A stretch of 34,484 bases of DNA from Streptomyces hygroscopicus subsp. hygroscopicus (GCF_001553455.1 NZ_BBOX01000137.1:1-34484); one strand, 5' to 3'. Counted from the stretch's first letter, positions 1-8,689 are shown. Notes: a model not told the origin generated them from the sequence alone. Made by a program: numbers and translations.

Positions 1-157
1 GGCCCAACGCGCCCCGACCAGACCCGACACGCCCCGACTCGTCCTCCCCGTCCCCGCCGCCGGAAGTCCGAGCTTCTGATCCCCCGCATCCAGGTTCCCC
101 CAGCGCGCGGCCCACCGCCGTGCGGCGATGCCCCCTACCCACATTCCGGAGTCCCCC

Positions 158-1630
158 ATGCTGTTCGCGGCCGCCCCCGCCCCCGAGACGCCACCCCACA
201 CCGGTGGTCTGCTCGCGCTCATCCCCGGTACCACCGGTCTGCTGACCGTCGCCGCCCTCGGTATCGCGCTACTGCTCTACCTGATCATCAAGGTCCGGCT
301 GCAGCCCTTCGTGGCGCTGCTCGGCGTCTCCATCGTGGTGGGCCTGGCCGCCGGTCTCTCCGTCACCGAACTCTTCGGCACGGTCCAGAAGTCCGACGCC
401 GTCTCGCTCATCGAATCCGGTATGGGCGGCATCCTCGGCCATATCGCGATCATCATCGGCCTGGGCACGATGCTCGGCGCGATCCTCGAGGTCTCCGGCG
501 GCGCGGAGGCGCTCAGTGCCCGGCTGCTCGGCCTCTTCGGGGAGCGGCGGGCGCCGCTCGCGATGGGACTGACCGGCCTGATCTTCGGCATACCGGTCTT
601 CTTCGACGTCGGCATCTTCGTCCTCGCGCCGATCGTCTACGCGGCCGCCAAGCGCAGCGGCAAATCGATCCTGCTCTACGCGATGCCGCTGCTCGCGGGC
701 CTGTCCATGACCCACGCCTTCCTGCCGCCGCACCCCGGCCCGGTGGCCGCGGCCGGACTGCTCCACGTCGATCTGGGCTGGGTCATCCTGATGGGCATCG
801 TCGTGGGCATCCCGTCGGTGCTGGCCGCGTGGGGCTACGCCGCCTGGATCGGCAACCGCGTCTTCGTCCCCGTACCGCAGGACATGGTCGAGGCGGCCGA
901 GGAGTCCCGGGAGGCGGTCGCGGCCCAGCAGCGCGCCTCCGGCGCCACCCCGGCCGAGCGGCCGGTCTCGGTGGCCACGGTCCTCACCATCATCGGCACC
1001 CCGCTCGTCCTCATCCTCTGCGCGACCTTCTCCTCCATCGCGCTGGACCCCAGCACCGGCCGCTCGGTCATCGAGTTCTTCGGCCACCCGTTCGTGGCGC
1101 TGACGATCGCCCTGCTGCTCGCGTACTACCTGCTGGGCATCCGGCGCGGCTGGTCCCGCAAGTCCCTGGAGACCGTCTCCACCGCCTCCCTCAAGCCGGT
1201 GGGCAACATCCTGCTGGTCGTCGGCGCGGGCGGGGTCTTCGGCGCGGTCCTCAAGGGCAGCGGCGTCGCCCAGGCCCTCGCCGACGCCTTCGACAGCGCG
1301 GGCCTGCCGGTCATCCTGCTGTCCTGGCTGATCTCGGTGGTGCTGCGGGTCGCCCAGGGCTCGGCGACGGTCGCGATCGTCACGACGGCGGGCATCGTGA
1401 CCCCGCTGCTCTCCGACGGCCACTACTCCCAGGCCCATCTGGCCCTGGTCATCATGGCCATCTCGGCGGGCTCGATCTTCGCCTCGCACGTCAACGACGG
1501 CGGCTTCTGGATGGTGGCGAAGTACTTCGGCATCTCCGAGAGCGACACGCTGAAGTCCTGGACGGTCCTGGAGACGGTGCTGTCGGTGGCCGGGTTCGTG
1601 GTGGCGGGGCTGCTGAGCATCGTCATCTAG
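158..1630 (+). CDS. GntP family gluconate/organic acid permease
   Basis: Predicted polytopic inner-membrane symporter that imports gluconate or a related hydroxy acid. The 490-aa product is almost entirely hydrophobic segments. Near the N-terminus it has LLALIPGTTGLLTVAALGIA and then a VRLQPFVALLGVS stretch typical of GntP proteins. The PVFFDVGIFVLAPIVY and HPGPVAAAGLL segments and the SHVNDGGFWMVAKYFG motif near the C-terminus are strong family signatures. A charged, Ala/Glu-rich loop of about 40 residues in the middle is probably cytoplasmic. I chose the ATG at 158 because GGAG lies at 148-151; the in-frame ATG at 128 has no convincing ribosome binding site. The 157 bases before it show no gene. 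In Streptomyces such permeases usually neighbour gluconate kinase and a GntR regulator, which could lie just outside the window. Substrate is inferred from the family only. Confidence 0.9.
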   Translation: MLFAAAPAPETPPHTGGLLALIPGTTGLLTVAALGIALLLYLIIKVRLQPFVALLGVSIVVGLAAGLSVTELFGTVQKSDAVSLIESGMGGILGHIAIIIGLGTMLGAILEVSGGAEALSARLLGLFGERRAPLAMGLTGLIFGIPVFFDVGIFVLAPIVYAAAKRSGKSILLYAMPLLAGLSMTHAFLPPHPGPVAAAGLLHVDLGWVILMGIVVGIPSVLAAWGYAAWIGNRVFVPVPQDMVEAAEESREAVAAQQRASGATPAERPVSVATVLTIIGTPLVLILCATFSSIALDPSTGRSVIEFFGHPFVALTIALLLAYYLLGIRRGWSRKSLETVSTASLKPVGNILLVVGAGGVFGAVLKGSGVAQALADAFDSAGLPVILLSWLISVVLRVAQGSATVAIVTTAGIVTPLLSDGHYSQAHLALVIMAISAGSIFASHVNDGGFWMVAKYFGISESDTLKSWTVLETVLSVAGFVVAGLLSIVI

Positions 1631-1705
1631 TACGTCAGGCCAGTACGTCAGGCCGGAACCAGTACGTCGGGCCAGTACGTCGGGCCGGAACCAGTACGTC
1701 GGGCC
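1630..1705. repeat. Higher-order tandem repeat after the permease stop
   Basis: Five copies of GTACGTCRGGCC start at 1630, 1643, 1662, 1675 and 1694, spaced 13, 19, 13 and 19 bp. The true unit is therefore a 32-bp doublet present twice, plus a partial third. The first copy overlaps the last base of the permease stop codon. The array is not CRISPR-like, because it has no unique spacers. Confidence 0.85.
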
Positions 1706-1710
1706 GGATC

Positions 1711-1740
1711 GCGGGTCCGTGGCATCTGCCGCGGACCCGC
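1711..1740 (+). terminator. Hairpin downstream of the GntP permease
   Basis: A perfect 9-bp inverted repeat, GCGGGTCCG / CGGACCCGC, encloses a 12-base loop. It sits about 80 bases after the permease stop and before the next operon. It has no T-run, as is usual for Streptomyces terminators. Confidence 0.6.
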
Positions 1741-1770
1741 GCCGTGTTCAGGTCCCGCGCCGTGTTCAGG
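1736..1770. repeat. 17-bp direct repeat
   Basis: CCCGCGCCGTGTTCAGG occurs at 1736-1752 and again at 1754-1770, offset by 18 bp. The first copy overlaps the right arm of the hairpin. It may be replication slippage or an operator pair for the downstream operon; nothing in the sequence decides between them. Confidence 0.75.
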
Positions 1771-1862
1771 CCGCCACGGCGACGTCACGCAGCCCACGTC
1801 TCTTTATGTTCTCCATACATTCAACTCACCACCCCCGTGAGCAGCACGATCACTTCCTAGGG

Positions 1863-1882
1863 TCCTTCAGGCACGTGAAGGA
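1863..1882 (+). promoter_or_regulatory. Inverted repeat covering the ribosome binding site of the ABC operon
   Basis: TCCTTCA (1863-1869) and TGAAGGA (1876-1882) form a 7-bp inverted repeat with a 6-base loop. The right arm contains the beginning of the ribosome binding site that precedes the ATG at 1891. It could be a repressor operator or an RNA hairpin that hides the ribosome binding site. Confidence 0.45.
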
Positions 1883-1890
1883 AGGGACCC

Positions 1891-2832
1891 ATGGAAGAAA
1901 CCCGCGCGATCCGGGCTCGCGGTATCACGAAGAGCTTCGGTGATGTCGTCGCTCTGGACGGCATCGATCTCGAGGTAACGCAGGGTCATATTCACGGCCT
2001 GGTCGGACCGAACGGCGCCGGAAAAACGACGTTGCTCGGCCTTCTGCTGGGGCTCGCGGTGGCCGACAGCGGTCGCCTGGAGGTCCTGGGTGCACCGGTC
2101 GAGCGGGCGCTCGACGCTCCCGACGGTGTCACCGGCTTCGTGGACGGCCCCGCCCTCTACCCCTCGCTCACTCCACGGCAGAACCTCGCCGCGCTGGCCG
2201 CACTCCGCGGCCACGACGCGCGGACGGCGGGGATCGACGACGTACTCGCCGAGGTCGGCCTCACCGACGTCGCCGACGACCGCACCCGCGGCTTCTCCCT
2301 CGGCATGCGCCAGCGGCTCGGGCTCGCCGCCGCCCTGCTGACCAGGCCCCGGCTGCTCGTGCTCGACGAACCGTCCAACGGCCTCGACCCGGCGGGCAAG
2401 AAGCACGTACACGGTGTCCTCGGCCGGCTCGCGGCCGACGGAACCGCCGTTGTGCTCTCCAGCCACAACATGGACGACCTCGAGGCGCTGTGCTCCGAGG
2501 TGACCATCCTCGCCGCCGGACGCGTCGTCTTCTCCGGCCCGCTGTCCAAGCTGGCCACCGAGGACCGTGAACTCGACTACCGGCTGCTCACCTCCGACCC
2601 GCGGGCCGCGCGCCGGCTGGCGGACGACGCGCCGGGGATCGAGGTCGTCGACGGCGCCGGGGCGCGGCAGGACGCCGAACCGCTCGTCGTACGCGCCCTG
2701 GTGCCCGCCCTCGACCACCTCGTGGCGCGGCTCGTGGCGCGGGGCGTCGCGCTGCGCGAGCTCACTCCCGTGGTGTCGCCGCTCGAAGCCGCGTTCCTCG
2801 CCCTCACCGAACAGCAGGAGGCGGGCAGATGA
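1891..2832 (+). CDS. ABC transporter ATP-binding protein
   Basis: Cytoplasmic ATPase that powers the adjacent ABC-2 permease. The 313-aa protein has a Walker A motif GPNGAGKTT at about residues 39-47, a signature-like SLGMRQRLG, a Walker B LLVLDEPSNGLDP and a switch histidine in LSSHNMDDLE. The order and spacing are those of drug- or lipid-export ATPases of the CcmA/DrrA type. A GAAGGAAGGGA ribosome binding site precedes the ATG. Its stop overlaps the start of the permease by four bases (ATGA), so the two are translationally coupled. The last 90 residues or so are a variable domain that usually docks to the partner. The substrate cannot be read from the sequence. Confidence 0.93.
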   Translation: MEETRAIRARGITKSFGDVVALDGIDLEVTQGHIHGLVGPNGAGKTTLLGLLLGLAVADSGRLEVLGAPVERALDAPDGVTGFVDGPALYPSLTPRQNLAALAALRGHDARTAGIDDVLAEVGLTDVADDRTRGFSLGMRQRLGLAAALLTRPRLLVLDEPSNGLDPAGKKHVHGVLGRLAADGTAVVLSSHNMDDLEALCSEVTILAAGRVVFSGPLSKLATEDRELDYRLLTSDPRAARRLADDAPGIEVVDGAGARQDAEPLVVRALVPALDHLVARLVARGVALRELTPVVSPLEAAFLALTEQQEAGR

Positions 2833-4205
2833 CCGCGACCCTCACCCGGAGCCGGGAACGGGAACCCGGGCAGGTGACCGGGGGCCGTCGCGTCCCCGTC
2901 GCCCGCGCCTGTCGATTCGAGCTGGTCAAGCTCGTCTCCCAGTGGCGAATTCGCCTGCTGGTCCTCGCCTGCTGGATCGCTCCCGCCCTCTTCGTCGTCG
3001 GGGTGGGCCAGCAGAGCACGCTGCCCGTCGACACCCTCTTCGGGCGCTGGATGCTCGCCTCCGGGTGGGCCGGGCCGCTGGTGATGCTCGGTTTCGCGGG
3101 GACCTGGGCGCTCCCGCTGCTGACCTCGGTCGTGGCCGGTGATGTCTTCGCCTCCGAGGACCGGCTCGGCACCTGGCGCCATCTGCTCGTCGCGGTCCGC
3201 TCGCCCCGGCGGATCTTCGTGGCGAAGGCGGTGGCCAGTCTCACCGTCCTGCTGCTGCTCGTGGCCGGGCTCGCGGTCTCCAGCACCGTCGGCGGCCTCC
3301 TCGCGGTCGGCAACCGGCCGCTGGTCGGTCTCGACGGCCATCTCCTGGCACCGTCGGACGCCGCCGCCTCGGTCCTGCTCGCCTGGGTCTGCGTCCTCGC
3401 TCCGACCCTGGCGCTCGCCGCACTCGGCTTCCTCGGCTCGGTCACGCTGGGACGGTCCCCGATGGGGCTGCTGGTGCCCGTGCTGGTCTCGCTCGCGATG
3501 GCGGTCGCCCAGATGCTGCCGCTTCCGGTGGCCGTGCGCGTCGCCCTGCCGAGCTACGCCCTCATCTCCTGGAACGGTCTGTTCACCAGCCCCCGGCAAC
3601 TCGGCCCGCTGCTCATCGGCATTGCTGTCGGCCTCGTGTGGGCCGTGGTCGCGACGGCGCTGGCGTATGCGCTCTTCGTACGGCGCGACTTCACCCACCC
3701 GGCCCACGACGGTTCGGGCCGCCGCGCGATCGCCGTCGGGGTCCTGCCGCTCGTCGGGGTGGCCGCCGCGTCGTTCGCGGTCGTCGCCGCGACGACCTCG
3801 GCGACGGGCTCGGGAATCGAGCAGGACAAGGTGCAGCGCTCGCTCGCCACGGCGTTCGCGCACCTGTACCGCATGCAGACCGACCAGCTCCACCGGCCCG
3901 CCGTCACCGAGGCCCAGTTGAAGGCCACGGCGTCGTGCGGCAAGGGAAGCACCAGGGTCGCGGCGGAAGGTCCGGGCAACGACTGGCGCTGCGTCGTGAC
4001 CTGGCATCTCCCCGGCGTCGAGGCCTCCGGACAGGCCATCTACCAACTCGACGTCACTCCGGACGGGCGGTTCATGGCCGATGGCGATGGACCGAAGGAA
4101 GTGAACGGCTACTTCCTGGTGCGGACGCCCGAAGGGGACGCACCGAACCCGCTGTGGCAGTTCGACGGCAACGTCGAACTGCTCGACACCACCCCGAAGG
4201 GATAA
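2829..4205 (+). CDS. ABC-2 type permease with C-terminal extracytoplasmic domain
   Basis: Membrane partner of the preceding ATPase. The 458-aa product begins with a polar cytoplasmic stretch and then has about six hydrophobic helices of the ABC-2 pattern between residues 40 and 285. A seventh helix at about 300-320 (IAVGVLPLVGVAAASFAVVA) is followed by a soluble tail from about residue 320 to 458. With the N-terminus inside, the tail is predicted to lie outside the membrane. It holds two cysteines, in ATASCGKGS and DWRCVVTW, which could form a disulfide. Ordinary ABC-2 permeases of this kind end after the sixth helix. The gene is coupled to the ATPase upstream and lies 6 bases before the phosphoesterase gene, so the three form one operon. 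Confidence 0.88.
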   Translation: MTATLTRSREREPGQVTGGRRVPVARACRFELVKLVSQWRIRLLVLACWIAPALFVVGVGQQSTLPVDTLFGRWMLASGWAGPLVMLGFAGTWALPLLTSVVAGDVFASEDRLGTWRHLLVAVRSPRRIFVAKAVASLTVLLLLVAGLAVSSTVGGLLAVGNRPLVGLDGHLLAPSDAAASVLLAWVCVLAPTLALAALGFLGSVTLGRSPMGLLVPVLVSLAMAVAQMLPLPVAVRVALPSYALISWNGLFTSPRQLGPLLIGIAVGLVWAVVATALAYALFVRRDFTHPAHDGSGRRAIAVGVLPLVGVAAASFAVVAATTSATGSGIEQDKVQRSLATAFAHLYRMQTDQLHRPAVTEAQLKATASCGKGSTRVAAEGPGNDWRCVVTWHLPGVEASGQAIYQLDVTPDGRFMADGDGPKEVNGYFLVRTPEGDAPNPLWQFDGNVELLDTTPKG

Positions 4206-4211
4206 CACCCC

Positions 4212-6962
4212 ATGCAGGTAACTCGCTGCCGCAAGCCGGCCGAGGAAGCCCGGATCAGCCTCATCAGCAGACGCATCGGCCGCCGGATACCGCTGTTGAC
4301 GGCGGGCACCACCGCCGTCGCCCTCGTGGCCGCCGGTACGGCGCTCGGGCAGACCCACCAGTTCGGCACGGACCAGGTCGGTCAGGTCACCGAGAACGGC
4401 CAGGTCGTCTCCAGCAACCAGTACATCGCCCCGTACGGCGACCGTCTCGTCATCAACCAGGGCAAGATCATGTCGTCCTCGGTCAGCCCGGACGGCACGC
4501 ACCTGGCCGCCTCGGTCACCGACGGTGGCGCGGCCCTGGCCATCGTGGATCTGAAGAACTGGAAGACGCAGCAACTCGTCAGCAACGCCGCGTCGTCGAA
4601 CCCCCGCATCAGCAGCAACAACGTGGGCCAGGAAGGCCCGACGTACTCGCCCGACGGCAAGCAGCTGTGGCTGGGCCAGCCGGACGGCTACACCGTGTTC
4701 ACCGTGGACGCGGACGGCGGCGTCTCCAGCCCGCGGACCGTCACCGTCCCGGCGGACGGCTCGAAGCGTGCCCTGGTGGGCGAGGCCGTGTTCTCGGCCG
4801 ACGGCAAGACCGTGTACTCCGCGGTCAACGGCCAGAACCGGGTCGTCGCCATCGACGCCGCGACCGGGACCATCGAGCGGAGCTGGAACGTGGGCAACGC
4901 CCCGCGCGACATGGCCGTCGTCGGGAAGAAGCTCTACGTGAGCAACGAGGGCGGTCGCCCGGCCAAGCCCGGCGAGCCCACCATCAACTCGTACGGCACC
5001 CAGGTGCTCGCCGACCAGAAGACCGCCGCCACCACCAGCGGCACGGTCAGCGTCATCGACCTGGCGAACCAGGACGCCGCGGTCTCCAGCATCGAGGTCG
5101 GTCTGCACCCGACCGCCGTGTACGCCAAGAACGGCGTGGTGTTCGTCACCAACACCGCCGACAACAACGTGTCGGTCATCGACACGGCGAAGGACAAGGT
5201 CGTCCAGACCATCTCCACCCAGCCGTGGGCCAAGGCCCGGGTGGGCTACGAGCCCAACGCGGTGACCCTCACCGACGACGGTCACCTGCTGGTGACCCTC
5301 GGCCGTGCCAACGCCGTCGCCGTCTACAAGTACACCTCCGCGCAGGAGCCGGTCTCTTACGTCGGCCTGCTCCCCACGGACTACTTCCCCTCGGAGATCA
5401 CCACCTCCGGCAACCAGGTGTACGTCTCCAACACCCGTGGCATCGACGCCCGCCGTAAGGCCACCGGCGGTCACGGCACCCACGACACCACGTCGAGCGT
5501 GCAGCGGTTCACCCTCCCCGACGACCGCGTGATCAGGTCCTACACGGGCAAGGTCTTCCAGCAGAACGGCTGGAACGGCGAGTCGCTCAAGAAGTCCGAC
5601 GGCGCCCCGGCCAAGCCGGTGCCGGTCCCGGCCAAGCTCGGCGACCCCTCGACGATCAAGCACGTCTTCCTGCTCGTCAAGGAGAACCGGACCTACGACC
5701 AGGTCTTCGGGGACATCCCGAAGGGCAACGGCGACCCGTCGCTGGCCCAGTACGGCGAGAACGTCACGCCGAACCAGCACGCCCTGGCCCAGCAGTTCGG
5801 CCTGTACGACAACACGTACGACATCGGTACGAACTCCGCCGAGGGCCACAACTGGCTGATGCAGGCCGACAACCCGGAGTACACCGAGTCCTCCGCCGGT
5901 GAGTACACCCGCAGCTACGACACCGAGGACGACGCCCTCGGCCACCAGAAGACCGGCTTCATCTGGACCGGTGCGCAGGCGGCCCGCAAGTCGGTACGGA
6001 ACTTCGGTGAGTTCCAGCAGTTCCTCACCAAGCCGTCGGGCGCCAGCTGGCAGAACCTGTACTGCGACACCAAGAACATGGCGGCGACCGGTCAGGACAC
6101 CGCCTACCCGCTGAACTCGAGCTCGCCGATCCCGTCGCTCAACGACGTGTCGGTGCACGGCTTCCCGAAGTTCGACACCAGCGTCCCGGACGTCTACCGC
6201 GCCGAGATCTGGAAGCGGGACTTCGAGAAGAACGGTCCGGCGAACCTGAACATGTTCTGGCTCTCCAGCGACCACACCGGCGGCCCGGTGAGCGGTGCCG
6301 CCCAGGTCGCGGACAACGACCTCGCCGTCGGCAAGATCGTTGACAAGATCTCGCACAGCAAGTATTGGAAGGATTCGGCGATCTTCGTCGTCGAGGACGA
6401 CTCCCAGGCCGGCCTCGACCACGTCGACGGCCACCGTGCCCCGGTCCAGATCATCAGCCCCTGGGCCAAGCACGGCGCGGTGGACAGCCACTACTACTCG
6501 CAGATCAACATGATGCGGACCATCGAGCAGATCCTCGGGATCCAGCCGATGAACCAGAAGGACACCGCGGCCACCCCGATGACCTCGGCGTTCACCCAGC
6601 GCCCGGACTTCACGCCGTTCACCGCGCTGCCCAACCGGGTCTCGCTGACCGACGGTGTGAAGACCCCGCCGTCCTGTGGCCTGGACACCCCCGCGGCGCA
6701 GAACCCGAAGGCGGCGGCCGTGCCGTCGGCCTCGGTACCGGCGGACATGAAGAACGTCGCCGCCCAGTGGGACCAGTGGAAGTCGAAGCAGCGGCTGACC
6801 GGCCCCCACGCCGTTCCGGACTACGCTCCCCCCGCCCAGATGAACCACCTCACGTGGTACGAGACGCACAACTGGGCCAAGCCCTACCCGGGTGAGAAGA
6901 AGATCTACGCTCCGAGGGACGTGCCGGGCGCCTACATCCCGTCGGCGGAGAACGACGGCTGA
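4212..6962 (+). CDS. Secreted YncE-like beta-propeller / phosphoesterase fusion protein
   Basis: Predicted exported two-domain protein of 916 aa. A twin-arginine-like, hydrophobic N-terminus (RRIGRRIPLLTAGTTAVALV, about residues 20-40) resembles a signal or anchor. Residues of about 50-460 contain repeated blades such as SSSVSPDGTHLAASV, TYSPDGKQLWLG and NNVSVIDTAKDKVVQTI, typical of YVTN/YncE propellers. From about residue 482 begins a phosphoesterase domain with VFLLVKENRTYDQVFGD, the ENxxxD metal and nucleophile motif of the phospholipase C/acid phosphatase family. The later VVEDDSQAGLDHVDGHR probably supplies metal ligands. Such proteins are often annotated as bifunctional YncE/alkaline phosphatase family proteins. 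The actual substrate is unknown. It is the last gene of the ABC operon, which suggests that export and surface phosphate or lipid chemistry are linked, but that is inference. Confidence 0.88.
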   Translation: MQVTRCRKPAEEARISLISRRIGRRIPLLTAGTTAVALVAAGTALGQTHQFGTDQVGQVTENGQVVSSNQYIAPYGDRLVINQGKIMSSSVSPDGTHLAASVTDGGAALAIVDLKNWKTQQLVSNAASSNPRISSNNVGQEGPTYSPDGKQLWLGQPDGYTVFTVDADGGVSSPRTVTVPADGSKRALVGEAVFSADGKTVYSAVNGQNRVVAIDAATGTIERSWNVGNAPRDMAVVGKKLYVSNEGGRPAKPGEPTINSYGTQVLADQKTAATTSGTVSVIDLANQDAAVSSIEVGLHPTAVYAKNGVVFVTNTADNNVSVIDTAKDKVVQTISTQPWAKARVGYEPNAVTLTDDGHLLVTLGRANAVAVYKYTSAQEPVSYVGLLPTDYFPSEITTSGNQVYVSNTRGIDARRKATGGHGTHDTTSSVQRFTLPDDRVIRSYTGKVFQQNGWNGESLKKSDGAPAKPVPVPAKLGDPSTIKHVFLLVKENRTYDQVFGDIPKGNGDPSLAQYGENVTPNQHALAQQFGLYDNTYDIGTNSAEGHNWLMQADNPEYTESSAGEYTRSYDTEDDALGHQKTGFIWTGAQAARKSVRNFGEFQQFLTKPSGASWQNLYCDTKNMAATGQDTAYPLNSSSPIPSLNDVSVHGFPKFDTSVPDVYRAEIWKRDFEKNGPANLNMFWLSSDHTGGPVSGAAQVADNDLAVGKIVDKISHSKYWKDSAIFVVEDDSQAGLDHVDGHRAPVQIISPWAKHGAVDSHYYSQINMMRTIEQILGIQPMNQKDTAATPMTSAFTQRPDFTPFTALPNRVSLTDGVKTPPSCGLDTPAAQNPKAAAVPSASVPADMKNVAAQWDQWKSKQRLTGPHAVPDYAPPAQMNHLTWYETHNWAKPYPGEKKIYAPRDVPGAYIPSAENDG

Positions 6963-6981
6963 CCCAGGCTCACGTAGCAGG

Positions 6982-7017
6982 CGGCCCCTGACCGGCGTCA
7001 TCGCCGGTCAGGGGCCG
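6982..7017. terminator. Strong bidirectional terminator
   Basis: A perfect 16-bp stem, CGGCCCCTGACCGGCG / CGCCGGTCAGGGGCCG, has a TCAT loop and is followed by TGATTTT. It lies between the plus-strand phosphoesterase gene and the minus-strand DUF397 gene and probably serves both. Confidence 0.92.
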
Positions 7018-7028
7018 TGATTTTCGGA

Positions 7029-7256
7029 TCAGGTGGTGGGAAACTCCCCGCGCTTGACGGCGGAGACGAACGCCGACCACGCGGACGGCTCGAACACGAG
7101 CGCCGGGCCGTCGGGGTTCTTGCTGTCGCGGACGGGTATGTCGGCGTGGCCACGGGCTACTTCGAGGCAGTCGCCGTTGCTGGGCCCGCTGTAGCTGGAC
7201 TTGAACCAGCCGGTGAGGGCAGAGGCGTCGGAGACGGTGTGATCAGTGCTGGCCAT
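7029..7256 (-). CDS. DUF397 domain protein
   Basis: Small 75-aa cytoplasmic protein with the DUF397 pattern. It has GWFKSSYSGPSNGDCLEVA near the middle, then VRDSKNPDGPALVFEPSAW, and ends a few residues after the FV..VK segment. DUF397 proteins in streptomycetes are nearly always encoded beside an XRE/DUF5753 regulator, as in the WhiJ and AbaA-like loci, and are thought to modulate or be modulated by it. Here the start overlaps the end of the regulator gene by 14 bases, so they are co-translated. Its molecular function is not established. Confidence 0.92.
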   Translation of the reverse strand: MASTDHTVSDASALTGWFKSSYSGPSNGDCLEVARGHADIPVRDSKNPDGPALVFEPSAWSAFVSAVKRGEFPTT

Positions 7257-8067
7257 GTTCGTGTTCCTCCGCTATAGCCCTGATCAGGGCCAGGGATTCG
7301 TCATGCGACACCGCATCGCCCATGGCGAGATCGTAGGCCGACTGACAGGAGCTCACCAGGGTCGGGTCGTCCATCAAGTTGCCCGTACGGAGACCTTCGA
7401 CGTATGCGACGGGTGCGGCATCGGTGAAGCGCATGAGGGTGACCATGCTCTCGATGAGAGCGTGAGCCCCGATGCCGAACGGCAACACATGCAGCCGCAA
7501 ACGTCCAACCTCGGCCATGTCCGAGATCTTGCGCAGTTGTTCCGCCATGACATGCGGCCCACCGACCCGGCGCCGGAGCACCGCCTCATCCAACAGGGTC
7601 CACATGACGGGACTCAACGGATTATCGAGAATTCGGGCACGCTCCACGCGGTTGACCACGCGCCGGTCAAGATCCTCGGTGCGGTAGTTGGGGCTGGCCG
7701 TGCGCAGCACCGCACGTGCGTAGGCGTCGGTCTGGAGCAGCCCAGGAACGAGAGAGAGTCCGTACAGCCGAAGCTCTGACGCCTGCCGCTCCAATTCCGC
7801 CGCGACCGCGAAGTGGTCGGCGAACTTCGACTCCAGATCCTCCAGCCACCGCGCGAAGAACCCGTCCGTCCCCAGCGCCTGGTCGATCCGCGTCGCGTCG
7901 TCCGGCCTCGGCAACCGGCGTCCCGCCTCGAAGTGGCTGATCAGCGTGGGCGAGCACACCACGATCTCGCTCAGTGCCTCCTGTGTCATGTCGGCCGCTA
8001 TGCGGCGGAGCCGCAGCTCTTCCCCGTACTTCTCCCTCGGTGTGCGTGGCCTTCGATCCATCTTCAT
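7243..8067 (-). CDS. XRE-family helix-turn-helix regulator with DUF5753 domain
   Basis: Predicted DNA-binding regulator of 274 aa. An N-terminal Xre helix-turn-helix (LRLRRIAADMTQEALSEIV through SHFEAGRRLPRPDD) occupies about residues 15-65. The rest matches the DUF5753 ligand-binding-like region, with LVPGLLQTDAYARAVL, a VERARIL stretch and LHVLPFGIGAH. I start it at 8067 because GGGGAG sits at 8075-8080 on the plus-strand scale; a longer frame to 8133 has no supporting ribosome binding site. The gene is divergent from the small genes beginning at 8244 and is followed by its DUF397 partner. By analogy with WhiJ-type pairs it could control development or the divergent genes, but no operator was identified with confidence. 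Confidence 0.92.
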   Translation of the reverse strand: MKMDRRPRTPREKYGEELRLRRIAADMTQEALSEIVVCSPTLISHFEAGRRLPRPDDATRIDQALGTDGFFARWLEDLESKFADHFAVAAELERQASELRLYGLSLVPGLLQTDAYARAVLRTASPNYRTEDLDRRVVNRVERARILDNPLSPVMWTLLDEAVLRRRVGGPHVMAEQLRKISDMAEVGRLRLHVLPFGIGAHALIESMVTLMRFTDAAPVAYVEGLRTGNLMDDPTLVSSCQSAYDLAMGDAVSHDESLALIRAIAEEHEHGQH

Positions 8068-8243
8068 GGGCTGACTCCCCGAGTTGAAAGGTGCCTGGTC
8101 AGGCTCGCCCTCCTGGCAGCGTAGCCAGAACACCCTCCACTCTGTGAGGAAAGCGCCACACAGCGTGAAGAAACGCAGGACCCTCGCGACCGGGGTGCAC
8201 CGGCCCGAGGGCGTGGCCCACCAGCTGACAGGAGCTGATGAAC

Positions 8244-8372
8244 ATGAAGGACCCTATGGGGCGGTTCCTCGCATGCGTGAGTGCACTTCTCGCCGTACTG
8301 CCGCCCGGCCGTCATCGGGCCGGGGTCCGGGCGGTGATCCACGGTGTGGAGGTGTCCGGATGGACGCGATGA
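8244..8372 (+). CDS. Possible 42-aa leader peptide or small protein
   Basis: Short frame MKDPMGRFLACVSALLAVLP and onwards, ending in a basic/Trp segment (SGWTR). AGGAG at 8230-8234 is nine bases before this ATG; an ATG at 8238 is too close to it. It ends 13 bases inside the next gene, whose start is at 8360, which suggests coupling. The N-terminal half is a weak hydrophobic helix. I do not recognise it. It might be only a leader that controls translation of the next gene. Confidence 0.45.
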   Translation: MKDPMGRFLACVSALLAVLPPGRHRAGVRAVIHGVEVSGWTR

Positions 8373-8689
8373 CCGGGCTGCGCCTGCTGCCGTGGACGGA
8401 CCCCGACGGAAAGCCGTGTTATCTGTCGTCGGATGACGGGAGCAGCCCCCTGAGCCGACGGGCAGACGCGATCGAGGCCGTACAGGAGTCGATGGCGGCC
8501 GAACTCCTCCGGCACGCCCGGGTGCTGCTGGACGCCCCCAGGGCGGACAAGCGAGAACTCCGCTACCTCGCGGAGCGGCTGTGTGAGGCGCTGCGCGACG
8601 TGTTGCGGGTCGCCGAGAGCCGGGGCGCCCGCCTGCCCTCGTACGGCGAAGGCGATGACCCGGCGCCCCGAGGGGGTGGCTGTGACTGA
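8360..8689 (+). CDS. Conserved-looking hypothetical protein, 109 aa
   Basis: Small soluble protein starting MDAMTGLRLLPWTDPDGKPC. It continues with YLSSDDGSSPLSRRADAIEA, then a helical, charged region (AELLRHARVLLDAPRADKRE) and LRDVLRVAESRGARLPSYG. I recall similar unnamed proteins in many Streptomyces genomes, but no function. GGAGG at 8348-8352 supports the ATG at 8360. The next gene starts 8 bases before this one ends. It is divergent from the XRE/DUF397 pair and may be its target. Confidence 0.75.
   Translation: MDAMTGLRLLPWTDPDGKPCYLSSDDGSSPLSRRADAIEAVQESMAAELLRHARVLLDAPRADKRELRYLAERLCEALRDVLRVAESRGARLPSYGEGDDPAPRGGGCD

Noticed and set aside
2577..7001. Very long open frame on the minus strand across the ABC operon
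   Set aside because: High GC leaves few stops in antisense frames. The translation is Arg/Gly/Val-rich without domains, while the plus-strand genes have clear motifs.
8084..8359. Longer start for the 109-aa protein
   Set aside because: The added part is Arg/Ser-rich with no ribosome binding site, whereas GGAGG directly precedes 8360.
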